Assembly: GCA_004557975.1 (NCBI GenBank)
Contig: SFEV01000029.1
Span: 1 to 35,474, forward strand
DNA length: 35,474 nucleotides
Direction of reading: 5' to 3'
DNA from: Lachnospiraceae bacterium
Lineage (GTDB): Bacteria > Bacillota > Clostridia > Lachnospirales > Lachnospiraceae
The notes beneath the pieces were generated by a model. That model was not told the origin of the DNA. It saw only the letters and a list, made by a program, of their open reading frames with translations, and did no database searches. Shown here piece by piece: positions 16,127 through 24,144 of the stretch. Position 1 is the stretch's first letter. Each line of letters begins with the position of its first letter. A program made the translations under genes and the position numbers.

Positions 16127-16777
16127 TTACAGATTTTTCAGTATTTTATCAATATCTATTTTTTTCCCGATTACCATCAGATGTTCATCCAGGCGGAACT
16201 GATGGTCCGCTGCCGGAAGCAGGCTGACCTTTCCTTCACTCTTCGTCCCCAGGATGCTGACATGATATTTGTTGCGGAAGCTTACCTCCCGGATACTCTT
16301 CCCGATCCACTCCTTCAGAGGAGGAATCTCACAGATTGTATAGCCCTCATTCAGTTCAATATAGTCAAATACGTGATTCATACTGCAGCGGACTGCGATT
16401 TTCTCCGCAATATCACGGTTTGGATAAACCACTTCGTCAGCCCCGTTTTTCAGCAGGAACTTTGCCTGGATATCACGATTTGCCTTGCTGATTACGTACT
16501 TTGCTCCCATTTCCTTAAGCAGGTTTGTGATTTCCAGGCTGCTCTGGAAATTGTTTCCGATACACACGAAGCACAGGTCGAAATTCCGCACTCCCAGGCT
16601 GTTGAGCACCTCCACATTGGTACAGTCCCCGATCTTGGCGCTCATGACCAGAGGCAGCACATCCTCAATGGCCTCTTCTTTCATGTCAACTGCCATCACT
16701 TCATTTTTCAGCTCCACCAGCTTTCTGCAGAGGTGGTTGCCGAATCTTCCCATTCCTATAATCAATACGCTTTTCAT
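16127..16777 (-). CDS. ktrA: Potassium channel regulatory subunit KtrA/TrkA
   Basis: A 216-residue cytosolic RCK protein. The N-terminal TrkA-N/Rossmann fold opens with IIGMGRFG (residues 6-13, the nucleotide-binding GxGxxG), with the ribose-binding acidic residue in AVDMKEEA. A TrkA-C ligand-binding domain follows (~140-216). It forms the octameric ring that gates KtrB in response to ATP/ADP or, in Bacillota, c-di-AMP through the TrkA-C part. I chose the ATG at 16777 because the GGGAGG site is correctly spaced from it and lies too close to an ATG at 16783. It is 30 bases after the ktrB-like gene. At this length it is the KtrA type (one RCK unit), not the tandem-duplicated TrkA of proteobacteria. 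Confidence 0.9.
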   Translation of the reverse strand: MKSVLIIGMGRFGNHLCRKLVELKNEVMAVDMKEEAIEDVLPLVMSAKIGDCTNVEVLNSLGVRNFDLCFVCIGNNFQSSLEITNLLKEMGAKYVISKANRDIQAKFLLKNGADEVVYPNRDIAEKIAVRCSMNHVFDYIELNEGYTICEIPPLKEWIGKSIREVSFRNKYHVSILGTKSEGKVSLLPAADHQFRLDEHLMVIGKKIDIDKILKNL

Positions 16778-16807
16778 AAGCATCCTCCCAAAATATTAGT
16801 GTACGGT

Positions 16808-18154
16808 CTAACCGATCATAACCTTTTCCATCGGGCACTGCACAGGCGCCACTTTCCTGCGCTCCATAAATGAAAGAGCAAACGCCATACCTCCGATACG
16901 GCCGCAGTACATCAGGATAATAATAATCAGCTGCGACAGCGATGTCAGACTGCGCGTAATCCCTGTGGACATGCCGACTGTGCCGATGGCGGAAAAGACC
17001 TCAAACATCACATCCGTCAGATCCAGTGGCTGGATATGGCAGATCATAAGCATCGCGAAGACCACAAGCAGCGTATTGATGATCATCACATTGCTTGCCT
17101 TGCGGATGGCATCATCCTCCAGTCTTCTGCCGAAGATGTTGCAGCCTCTGGAATTTCTCAGGTTGGACACCACGTAAATCAGCAGAACCACAAGAGTCGT
17201 CGTCTTGATACCGCCGGCTGTGGAGCCCGGACTTCCTCCAATAAACATCAGAACCATGGTAAGGAGCTTCGAGCTGTTGGAAAGTGCCGCTGTATCCACC
17301 GTATTAAAGCCAGCCGTCCTTGCGGTGACAGAAGAAAACAGACAGGAAAGCACCTGAGTCCGCCCATCCATCCCCTGAAGCATTGTATTTCTCTCAAATA
17401 TGTAGAAAAGCACGGCCCCTCCGAAAATCAGAATCACCGTGGCGGAAAGTACAATTTTCGTATGCAGCGTATATTTTCTCATATGCAGGCCGTGTTTCGT
17501 AATATCGTCCCAGACGAGGAAGCCGATGCCTCCAATCACAATCAGTGCCATAATGACTGCATTGACAAGAATATCATCCACATACGGGGTGAACGAACCA
17601 TACGCTCCGTACTTGCTTCCCATCACGTCAAAACCGGCATTGCAGAATGCGGATATCGCATGAAAAATGCTGATAGCCCCTCCTTTTATGAAGCCGAATT
17701 CAGGTACAAAACGGATTGCAAGCAGAAGGGCGCCTGCCAGCTCAATCCAGATCGTCCCGATGATTGCCTTCCTGGCAAGCCGCACAATGCCTCCCACCTT
17801 GTCCGCATTCATGCTCTCCTGAAGCAGTCCCCGCGTACGCAGCGTTATTCTCTTATTAAAAAACATGGCAAACAGCACGCCGATGGTTACAAAACCAAGT
17901 CCTCCGATCTGAATCAGTGCCAGAATAACTGTCTGGCCGAAAGCCGACCAGTGCAGACTGGTATCCACGACCACCAGCCCCGTCACACACGTCGCACTGG
18001 TAGCGGTAAAAAGGGCGGTCAGAACATCTGTCTGCTCTCCCCGGTTCGAAGAGACGGGAAGCAGCAAGAGAAGTGTTCCAACCGCAATCACAAGAAAGTA
18101 TCCAAGCGCAATCAGCTGTGCCTGGGACATTTTATTCACAACTCGTCGGATCAT
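16808..18154 (-). CDS. ktrB: Potassium uptake channel subunit KtrB/TrkH
   Basis: A 448-residue membrane protein of the TrkH/KtrB family, built from four M1-P-M2 repeats. Selectivity-filter-like loops are visible as SATCVTGLVV, SAFCNAGFDV, TARTAGFNTV and IGTVGMSTGI, each with the conserved Gly. The glycine-rich gating segment GGSPGSTAGGIKT is also present. It would conduct K+ (often Na+-coupled) under control of the KtrA ring. The ATG at 18154 follows AGGAGG at ideal spacing; a longer in-frame extension lacks a site. Its first 23 bases overlap the end of the tiny upstream membrane gene, so the two are translationally coupled. The operon continues with ktrA and the two-component pair. Confidence 0.92.
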   Translation of the reverse strand: MIRRVVNKMSQAQLIALGYFLVIAVGTLLLLLPVSSNRGEQTDVLTALFTATSATCVTGLVVVDTSLHWSAFGQTVILALIQIGGLGFVTIGVLFAMFFNKRITLRTRGLLQESMNADKVGGIVRLARKAIIGTIWIELAGALLLAIRFVPEFGFIKGGAISIFHAISAFCNAGFDVMGSKYGAYGSFTPYVDDILVNAVIMALIVIGGIGFLVWDDITKHGLHMRKYTLHTKIVLSATVILIFGGAVLFYIFERNTMLQGMDGRTQVLSCLFSSVTARTAGFNTVDTAALSNSSKLLTMVLMFIGGSPGSTAGGIKTTTLVVLLIYVVSNLRNSRGCNIFGRRLEDDAIRKASNVMIINTLLVVFAMLMICHIQPLDLTDVMFEVFSAIGTVGMSTGITRSLTSLSQLIIIILMYCGRIGGMAFALSFMERRKVAPVQCPMEKVMIG

Positions 18155-18272
18155 CCGGTTCCTCCTCAGTAATATCAAGCAATGAAGACATCTTTACTGC
18201 AAAAAAGTATCCCACCGGAAGCAGATAAACAATAAACACCGCAGCAATCAGAAAATTCATCCATATATCCAT
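18132..18272 (-). CDS. 46-residue single-pass membrane peptide upstream of ktrB
   Basis: The ATG at 18272 follows a perfect AGGAGG six bases upstream, which supports real translation. The peptide has one hydrophobic helix (about residues 5-25, FLIAAVFIVYLLPVGYFFAV) and an acidic tail ending EEEPDDPTSCE, predicted inside. It overlaps the ktrB-like start by 23 bases, so it is made in step with the channel. By analogy with KdpF it may stabilise or tune the transporter (inference); the sequence does not match KdpF in any way I can assert. A pure leader peptide that couples translation is the alternative. Confidence 0.72.
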   Translation of the reverse strand: MDIWMNFLIAAVFIVYLLPVGYFFAVKMSSLLDITEEEPDDPTSCE

Positions 18273-18591
18273 GCTGCACCTCCTGTTTCTGATACCCTGT
18301 ATCTGTCGGAAAATCATGTAAATTCCATCACATTTCCTATGAAAATCACGGTACAATACACCTGATTATCACTGCCAGAATATCATTGTGCATATTAAAA
18401 TAGTATTAAGATCATCGAAATCACGTTAATTTCTTACAAAGATTTCTGATTTTGTCAGACTTTCTACCTATATTAACCGCAATTCTATATAATTTTCGTA
18501 TCTGTTCAGTACCTTCATTTTTAATTACTGTTCACGTGCCACGCCATGCAAGCCACTTTTATGCATATTCCATGATCTCCTGTAAAAAATC
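18273..18591. other. Intergenic region with no supported gene, upstream of the potassium operon
   Basis: This AT-rich stretch must hold the minus-strand potassium-operon promoter, but I cannot pick hexamers with confidence. I looked for the ydaO-type c-di-AMP riboswitch that often precedes ktr genes and did not see its conserved segments on the minus strand. Confidence 0.5.
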
Positions 18592-18620
18592 TTGAGTTCT
18601 CCCGATTCATAGATTATAAT
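18592..18620 (+). promoter_or_regulatory. Promoter of the small unknown gene and second ABC-F gene
   Basis: TTGAGT (18592-18597) and a perfect TATAAT (18615-18620) are separated by 17 bases, about 75 bases upstream of the ATG at 18697. Confidence 0.72.
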
Positions 18621-18696
18621 TCTATCACACGAGTTCAAAACAGCGGACAGTGATGCTGTATTTCAGGAAATACGTATGATTCAGGGAGGATGAGTT

Positions 18697-19113
18697 ATGA
18701 GTTGGAGACAGAAGGTTTTTTCTGCGCTGGACGCGGAAAAAATGTTTGAAAATTCCGGACACCGGACCCGTTTTAAGGAACTGATGGACTGCTTTTCCGG
18801 GTATCCCTTTTTCACAAGGGGGCTCTGCAAGTGCGTTTACCTGTCCTCATGGGATGAGGAGCATTTCTGCATCATGCTGGAGACACTGACTGATCTCAGT
18901 CTCGGCAAGGAGACGGATACAAAGGAGATGCGGATCAAGGGTGATGCTCTGGCAGAGGAACAGACGGACGGACAGTATTACGTTTATCTGCTGTCCAACG
19001 CATTCCTTGATGACACTCCGTTCCGGCTTACAGCCACTGCTTCCATTCCCGCCGATATACGCTATATCATACGGCGTGCGCTGCAGGCGGCGGAAATCAT
19101 TGACAGACAGTGA
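18697..19113 (+). CDS. Hypothetical 138-residue protein upstream of ABC-F
   Basis: A well-formed gene: strong promoter, GGGAGG site seven bases before the ATG, and stop 93 bases before the ABC-F start. The protein is soluble, with no signal peptide or membrane segment. It reads as a mixed helix/strand fold; recognisable pieces are an N-terminal WRQKVFSALDAEKMFEN, a Cys/Phe/Tyr-rich middle (GYPFFTRGLCKCVYLSSWD) and a C-terminal helix PADIRYIIRRALQAAEIID. I recognise no family and no catalytic motif. Its position suggests co-transcription with the ABC-F gene, but the hairpins in the gap may separate the two. Confidence 0.7.
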   Translation: MSWRQKVFSALDAEKMFENSGHRTRFKELMDCFSGYPFFTRGLCKCVYLSSWDEEHFCIMLETLTDLSLGKETDTKEMRIKGDALAEEQTDGQYYVYLLSNAFLDDTPFRLTATASIPADIRYIIRRALQAAEIIDRQ

Positions 19114-19132
19114 CAGACGTTTTGTTCTCAAT

Positions 19133-19179
19133 CTGCGGAGAAATCCGCAGGTATCAGGGGATCAGAGACTTTTGACCCC
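19133..19179 (+). other. Two hairpins in the ABC-F leader
   Basis: CTGCGGA (19133-19139) and TCCGCAG (19144-19150) form a perfect 7-bp stem capped by a GAAA tetraloop. A second stem follows at 19157-19179 (GGGG...CCCC plus five further pairs, one bulge). No T-tract follows. Such leaders can attenuate ABC-F genes or mark RNA processing points. Confidence 0.5.
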
Positions 19180-19206
19180 AACATCATCTGAGATAAGGAG
19201 TATTCC

Positions 19207-20757
19207 ATGATACTGAACGTTAAAAATTTAAGCCATGGTTTCGGAGACCGCGCCATCTTCGATAATGTGTCCTTCCGCCTCCTCAAGGGAGAACACATCG
19301 GACTGATCGGTGCAAACGGCGAAGGAAAATCGACCTTTATGAATATCATTACCGGAAAGCTGATGCCGGATGAGGGCACAGTGGAATGGGCCAGAAATGT
19401 GCGTGTCGGATATCTCGATCAGCACACAGTACTTGAAAAGGGAATGACGATCCGCCAGGTTCTGAAATCTGCCTTCCGTTTTCTCTTTGAGATGGAAGAA
19501 AATATGAACCGTATGTTCGAGCAGATGGGTGAGGCTGATGAAGATGAGATGATGCGTCTCATGGAGGAGACCGGCACCATCCAGGAACTTCTGGATCAGC
19601 ACGATTTTTACATGATTGACGCAAAGGTGGACGAGGTCGGGCGCGCACTGGGCCTTGAGGAAATCGGCCTGGACCGTGATGTGACAGACCTCTCGGGCGG
19701 CCAGCGCACGAAGGTTCTGCTGGCCAAGCTTCTGCTGGAGAAGCCGGACATCCTGCTGCTGGATGAGCCCACCAATTACCTTGATGAGACACATATTGAA
19801 TGGCTGAAACGCTATCTGATCGACTATGATAATGCCTTTATCCTGATCTCCCACGATATCCCGTTTCTCAACAGCGTCATCAATCTCATCTACCATATGG
19901 AAAACCAGTCTCTGGACCGGTATCCCGGAGACTACGATCATTTCCAGGAGGTCTACGCGATGAAAAAATCACAGCTGGAGGCTGCCTACAACCGCCAGCA
20001 GCAGGAAATCAGTGAGCTGAAGGATTTTGTGGCCCGCAACAAGGCACGCGTCGCTACCCGGAATATGGCAATGGCACGCCAGAAGAAGCTGGATAAGATG
20101 GACGTGATCGAGCTGGCGCGGGAAAAGCCGAAGCCGGAATTTCATTTCCGTACGGCGCGTACCTCCGGCAAGGTCATTTTTGAGACCCACGACCTGGTCA
20201 TCGGCTACGACGAGCCTCTCTCCCGCCCTCTGAACATCCGTATGGAGCGCGGAGAAAAAATTGCACTGGTGGGAGCCAACGGAATCGGCAAAACCACATT
20301 GCTCAAAAGCATCCTCGGCCTGACTGCTCCTTTCGACGGCAGAGTGACCCTGGGCGATTACCAGTATATCGGTTACTTTGAGCAGGAAGCCGACCAGCAC
20401 AATACCACCACCTGCATTGAGGAAATCTGGAGCCTGTTTCCTTCCTGGACGCAGTACGAGGTCCGCAGTGCACTGGCCAAATGCGGTCTGACCACAAAGC
20501 ATATTGAAAGTCAGGTCCGCGTCTTAAGCGGCGGTGAGCAGGCAAAGGTGCGTCTGTGCAAAATCATAAATGCAGAGACGAACATCCTGCTGCTTGACGA
20601 GCCCACCAATCACCTGGATGTGGATGCAAAGGCTGAGCTGAAGCGCGCACTGCAGGAATACAAAGGCAGTATTCTGCTGATCTGCCACGAACCGGAATTC
20701 TACCGCGATGTGGTATCAAAGGTGTGGAACTGCCAGGAGTGGTCCACCCGCGTATAA
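19207..20757 (+). CDS. ABC-F ATPase, YbiT/YkpA-like
   Basis: A 516-residue twin-cassette ABC-F protein without membrane segments. Walker A motifs are GANGEGKST and GANGIGKTT, signatures LSGGQRTK and LSGGEQAK, and both Walker B sites read LLLDEPTN. Switch histidines lie in ISHDIPF and ICHEPEF; the second replaces the usual Asp by Glu. An extra helical insert in the first cassette (about residues 92-135, Glu/Met-rich) and a linker of about 80 residues with many Lys/Arg are compatible with tRNA contact. It lacks the C-terminal coiled coil of the other ABC-F in this window. The ATG follows ATAAGGAG at suitable spacing. Likely a ribosome-associated factor rather than an exporter; antibiotic protection cannot be told from sequence alone. 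Confidence 0.88.
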   Translation: MILNVKNLSHGFGDRAIFDNVSFRLLKGEHIGLIGANGEGKSTFMNIITGKLMPDEGTVEWARNVRVGYLDQHTVLEKGMTIRQVLKSAFRFLFEMEENMNRMFEQMGEADEDEMMRLMEETGTIQELLDQHDFYMIDAKVDEVGRALGLEEIGLDRDVTDLSGGQRTKVLLAKLLLEKPDILLLDEPTNYLDETHIEWLKRYLIDYDNAFILISHDIPFLNSVINLIYHMENQSLDRYPGDYDHFQEVYAMKKSQLEAAYNRQQQEISELKDFVARNKARVATRNMAMARQKKLDKMDVIELAREKPKPEFHFRTARTSGKVIFETHDLVIGYDEPLSRPLNIRMERGEKIALVGANGIGKTTLLKSILGLTAPFDGRVTLGDYQYIGYFEQEADQHNTTTCIEEIWSLFPSWTQYEVRSALAKCGLTTKHIESQVRVLSGGEQAKVRLCKIINAETNILLLDEPTNHLDVDAKAELKRALQEYKGSILLICHEPEFYRDVVSKVWNCQEWSTRV

Positions 20758-20759
20758 AA

Positions 20760-23069
20760 TTATCCCATCGTTTCAACACAGAACAGCGGTTCTCCGGCTT
20801 TCACACTTCCGTGTGCGAGCCGCCTGATCCGCTGATTTTCTGTCAGCTCCGTACAGACAATCGGCGAGACAAGGGACGGCGCATGCTCCCGCAGATACTT
20901 AAGGTCCAGCCGCATGATCGGATCCCCTTTTCTGACTCTCTGGCTGTTCGTCACGTAGATATCAAAGCCCTGTCCCTCCAGCTGTACCGTATCAATTCCG
21001 ACATGGATGATCATGCTGATCCCGCCATCGGTCCGAAACCCCACTGCATGCTTCGTGTCAAATACGAAGACCACTTCTCCGTCCTCCGGCGCACGCACCA
21101 TCGACTCTTCCGGCGTCACCACCACGCCGTCTCCCATCATTTTCGCGGCAAATGCCTCATCAGGAGCTGTCTCAATATCTGCCGCGTAGCCCGTCATGGG
21201 GCTTGAGACTGTCACGCATTCCATCACCTTAAGCTCCCTGGCCCCGTGTGTCCATACCTTTTCCGGATCATCCTTCTGCTCTTTTCTCTGCACTTCTCTC
21301 TGTTCTTCTCTCTGTTCTTCTCTCTGCTTTTCTTTCTCCTCCGTTATCTCTCTCCCGTTTTCTTTTTCCCGTTCACGGTCCGGGTCGCCATCATGCTGTG
21401 CATGTTCCAGATAATCCTCCAGCTCTGATTTGATCACCGTCACCTGCGGTCCGTAAATGATCTGTACACCGTCTCCTCTGCGAATAACACCGGAAGCGCC
21501 CGTTGCCCTCAGTATTTCGTCATCCACCAGAGCCCCGTCAAAAACGGTACATCTCAGCCGTGTCGCACAGCAGTCCACATCAGAAATGTTCTGCCTTCCG
21601 CCCAGTCCCAGACAGATTCTTCCCGGGCGACTGCTGCATCCGGAACCCTGCTTCTGATTTCTGTATTTCCCGGAATATTCCGGGCCGTCAGGACTTCTGT
21701 CATCGCTTTCACTGTCCGGGCCGTATCCCGGTTCATCTTTTCCGTCTCCGGATGACTGCATATCCTCTCTGCGATACAGCTTCACCTGTGCATCTGCCTC
21801 ACGCCCCGGCGTCTTCAGATCCATCCGCCGGATCAGGGATGCAAACACCAGGTAATACAGCGCAAAGTACACGATGCCGACCGCCGGAATCCACACCCAG
21901 CCCGTCTTCGCATTTCCCTGGAGTATGCCAAAAAGGAAAAGATCAATCAGACCTCCTGAAAAGGTCATTCCGACCCCCACCCCCAGCATATGCATCAGCA
22001 TGTAGGCCGTTCCGGACAGAACACAGTGAATTCCATACAGAACAGGCGCCACAAACAGGAAGGTAAATTCCAGCGGCTCCGTGATGCCTGTGAGCATTGA
22101 CGTGAACGCTGCCGACGCCAGAAGTCCGGCCGCCGCTTTTTTCTTTTCCGGCATGGCAGTGCTGTACATGGCCAGGGCCGCCCCGGGAAGCCCGAAAATC
22201 ATCAGCGGGAACTTGCCGGACATAAAGCGTGTGGCCGAGACGGCAAACTGCTGCGTGGAAGGATCGGCAAGCTGCGCAAAGAAAATATTCTGAGCGCCCT
22301 CAACCATCCTTCCATTGACCAGCATGGTCCCTCCCACAGCCGTCTGCCAGAACGGCAGATAAAACACGTGATGAAGGCCAAAAGGAATCAGCAGACGCTC
22401 CATCAGACCGTACACCCACGTACCGAAATATCCGGACTTCAGCACCACATTCCCCACTGCATAAATCCAGCTCTGTATCACCGGCCAGACATAAAACATG
22501 AGAATACCGACGACGGTATATACGAGAGCACTGATAATCGGAACAAATCTCGTACCGCCGAAAAATGAGAGTACCTGCGGAAGCTCTGTCCTGTAGAAGC
22601 GGTTGTGCAGATACGCCACCCCGAGTCCTGTCAGTATTCCGCCAAAAACTCCCATCTGAAGAGAAGTGATTCCCACAACGTCCGTCACCGCTCCCTCCAG
22701 CATGGCTTCCGGACCTCCGTGAAGCTGAATCAGCGCTCCGATCGAAGCATGCATAATAAAAAAGGCAATCGCAGCTGCCAGCGCCGCTACCTCCTTTTCC
22801 TTTTTTGCCATGCCGATTGCGACTCCCATGGCAAAGAGTATCGGCAGATTTGCAAATACAATATTTCCAGCCTCACGCATAACCTGAAATATGGAATGCA
22901 GCACTGTGCCGGGTCCCATCATGTTCCACAGGCCATACGTTTTCAGCATTGTTTCATTTGTAAAAGAGCCGCCGATCCCGAGCAGCAGTCCGGCCACTGG
23001 CAAAATTGCAATCGGCAGCATAAAAGATCGCCCTACACGCTGCAATACACCGAATACCTTATCCTTCAT
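20760..23069 (-). CDS. PTS EIICBA permease, glucose family (fused C, B and A domains)
   Basis: A 769-residue fused phosphotransferase permease. EIIC (about 1-420) has the membrane core and the sugar-binding GITEPLEF (328-335). EIIB (about 490-555) has the phospho-cysteine Cys501 in CATRLR. EIIA (about 620-769) has the active His689 in IIHVGIDTV and a supporting His674 in DTKHA. Phosphate passes from HPr to His689, then Cys501, then the incoming sugar. The B-A linker is long and charged, with REEQREEQREVQ-type repeats (~564-600); the C-B linker is Ser/Gly/Asp-rich. Within the glucose family I cannot distinguish glucose, N-acetylglucosamine or maltose specificity. GGAGAGAGAAC precedes the ATG. 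Its stop is only two bases from that of the convergent ABC-F gene. Confidence 0.9.
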   Translation of the reverse strand: MKDKVFGVLQRVGRSFMLPIAILPVAGLLLGIGGSFTNETMLKTYGLWNMMGPGTVLHSIFQVMREAGNIVFANLPILFAMGVAIGMAKKEKEVAALAAAIAFFIMHASIGALIQLHGGPEAMLEGAVTDVVGITSLQMGVFGGILTGLGVAYLHNRFYRTELPQVLSFFGGTRFVPIISALVYTVVGILMFYVWPVIQSWIYAVGNVVLKSGYFGTWVYGLMERLLIPFGLHHVFYLPFWQTAVGGTMLVNGRMVEGAQNIFFAQLADPSTQQFAVSATRFMSGKFPLMIFGLPGAALAMYSTAMPEKKKAAAGLLASAAFTSMLTGITEPLEFTFLFVAPVLYGIHCVLSGTAYMLMHMLGVGVGMTFSGGLIDLFLFGILQGNAKTGWVWIPAVGIVYFALYYLVFASLIRRMDLKTPGREADAQVKLYRREDMQSSGDGKDEPGYGPDSESDDRSPDGPEYSGKYRNQKQGSGCSSRPGRICLGLGGRQNISDVDCCATRLRCTVFDGALVDDEILRATGASGVIRRGDGVQIIYGPQVTVIKSELEDYLEHAQHDGDPDREREKENGREITEEKEKQREEQREEQREVQRKEQKDDPEKVWTHGARELKVMECVTVSSPMTGYAADIETAPDEAFAAKMMGDGVVVTPEESMVRAPEDGEVVFVFDTKHAVGFRTDGGISMIIHVGIDTVQLEGQGFDIYVTNSQRVRKGDPIMRLDLKYLREHAPSLVSPIVCTELTENQRIRRLAHGSVKAGEPLFCVETMG

Positions 23070-23138
23070 GTTCTCTCTCCTTCAGATACCACGTATATGG
23101 AATGATGTACAACTGCACAGAGCACCAGGCCAACACCC

Positions 23139-23153
23139 GATGCTCTGAGCATC
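23139..23153. promoter_or_regulatory. Palindromic operator candidate upstream of the PTS gene
   Basis: GATGCTC-T-GAGCATC is a perfect 15-base inverted repeat about 70 bases before the PTS start. It could bind a sugar-responsive repressor or form a leader stem. No clear LicT/GlcT-type antiterminator sequence was seen. Confidence 0.4.
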
Positions 23154-23186
23154 TGCAGTATTCTCAGTGTTTGCAGAAATTCAAAA

Positions 23187-23192
23187 ATTATA
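23187..23192 (-). promoter_or_regulatory. Possible -10 box of the PTS gene
   Basis: A perfect minus-strand TATAAT lies just after the AEC transporter stop codon, upstream of the palindrome. No convincing -35 hexamer is present, so this is tentative; the PTS gene may instead be read from upstream. Confidence 0.3.
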
Positions 23193-23195
23193 CGT

Positions 23196-24140
23196 TCAGA
23201 TCAGACCCACCGACTTCAGCAGATACAGCCATCCCGTCAGTGTGAAGGCGCTGCCGAGTGTAGTCAGCATGACCGTACTTGACGTCAGCGTTCCCTCATG
23301 CCCCATGTTGCGGGCCATAATATAGCAGCTCACCGTCGTGGCAGAACCGAGCATTACGAGAATCGCCACCAGCTTTTCCTGCCGGAAACCGAGGAAAACT
23401 GCGACGGGGAGAAACAGTGCCGCAAGCAGTACCAGCTTAATCACAGCCGCCGTCACAGCCGGCTTCAGCTTTTCCCCTGCCTGGCGCATCTCAAAGGAGG
23501 CTCCCATGGCCATCAGGCCGAGAGGGGTCGCCAGTGATGCCACGTTTTTCACCGTCTTCTCGAGGATCACCGGCATCGGAAGCTTCAGAAGAGACCATAA
23601 GATCCCCGCTGCGATTCCGAGAATGATGGGATTCGTCAGAATTCCCTTCACCGTCTGCTTCATCAGGGCGCTGTCCGCCTTCCGTCCCTCCGGTTTCATC
23701 ACCGTGAGCACCACGACGGCCATCACATTGTAGAGGGGTACCGTCGCCACGATCATCAGCGGCGCCATCCCCGCGCTGCCGTAAATATTCTGGATAAAGG
23801 CAATGCCGAGAATCGCCGCACTGCTGCGGTACGATGCCTGGATAAATTCCCCCCGGACTGTCCTGTCCTTCCAGATGCAGGAAAGCGCAGTGACTCCCAG
23901 GATACTGATCAGCGTCGCCAGAAAACAGAACAGCACAAATTTTGTGTCCCAGACTTCAAAAAAATCAACGGTTGCCAGATCCTCAAAAACCAGCACCGGC
24001 AGAGCCGCCTGAAATACAAATCTGTTCATCTTATTTACAAAGGATTCATCCATCAGCCCGACACGCCGGAAAAACCACCCCAGTATCATGGTAAGAAAAA
24101 CAGGGAGCGTGGCATTCAGACTGAAAATGAGATTGTCCAT
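23196..24140 (-). CDS. AEC-family (auxin efflux carrier-type) transporter
   Basis: A 314-residue membrane protein with about ten hydrophobic helices. The N-terminus NATLPVFLTMILGWFFRRVG and the following FVNKMNRFVFQAALPVLVF with its helix-breaking Pro are typical of the AEC family, as is a C-terminal half that repeats the fold. Bacterial members often move malate, malonate or other organic anions; the substrate is not readable here. It begins four bases after the stop of the polytopic ferredoxin gene and uses GGAAG as ribosome binding site, so the two are co-transcribed. Whether it belongs functionally with the redox genes or with the PTS downstream is open. Confidence 0.85.
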   Translation of the reverse strand: MDNLIFSLNATLPVFLTMILGWFFRRVGLMDESFVNKMNRFVFQAALPVLVFEDLATVDFFEVWDTKFVLFCFLATLISILGVTALSCIWKDRTVRGEFIQASYRSSAAILGIAFIQNIYGSAGMAPLMIVATVPLYNVMAVVVLTVMKPEGRKADSALMKQTVKGILTNPIILGIAAGILWSLLKLPMPVILEKTVKNVASLATPLGLMAMGASFEMRQAGEKLKPAVTAAVIKLVLLAALFLPVAVFLGFRQEKLVAILVMLGSATTVSCYIMARNMGHEGTLTSSTVMLTTLGSAFTLTGWLYLLKSVGLI

Positions 24141-24144
24141 ATTT

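Noticed and set aside
16031..16873. 280-residue plus-strand open frame
   Set aside because: Antisense to ktrA and flanks; no initiation signals and no recognisable motif.
17036..18172. 378-residue plus-strand open frame
   Set aside because: It is antisense to the ktrB-like gene, has no ribosome binding site, and its translation is Lys/His/Gln-rich without domain features.
18273..18591. c-di-AMP (ydaO-type) riboswitch before the ktr operon
   Set aside because: Expected from the gene content, but the conserved segments were not found on the minus strand.
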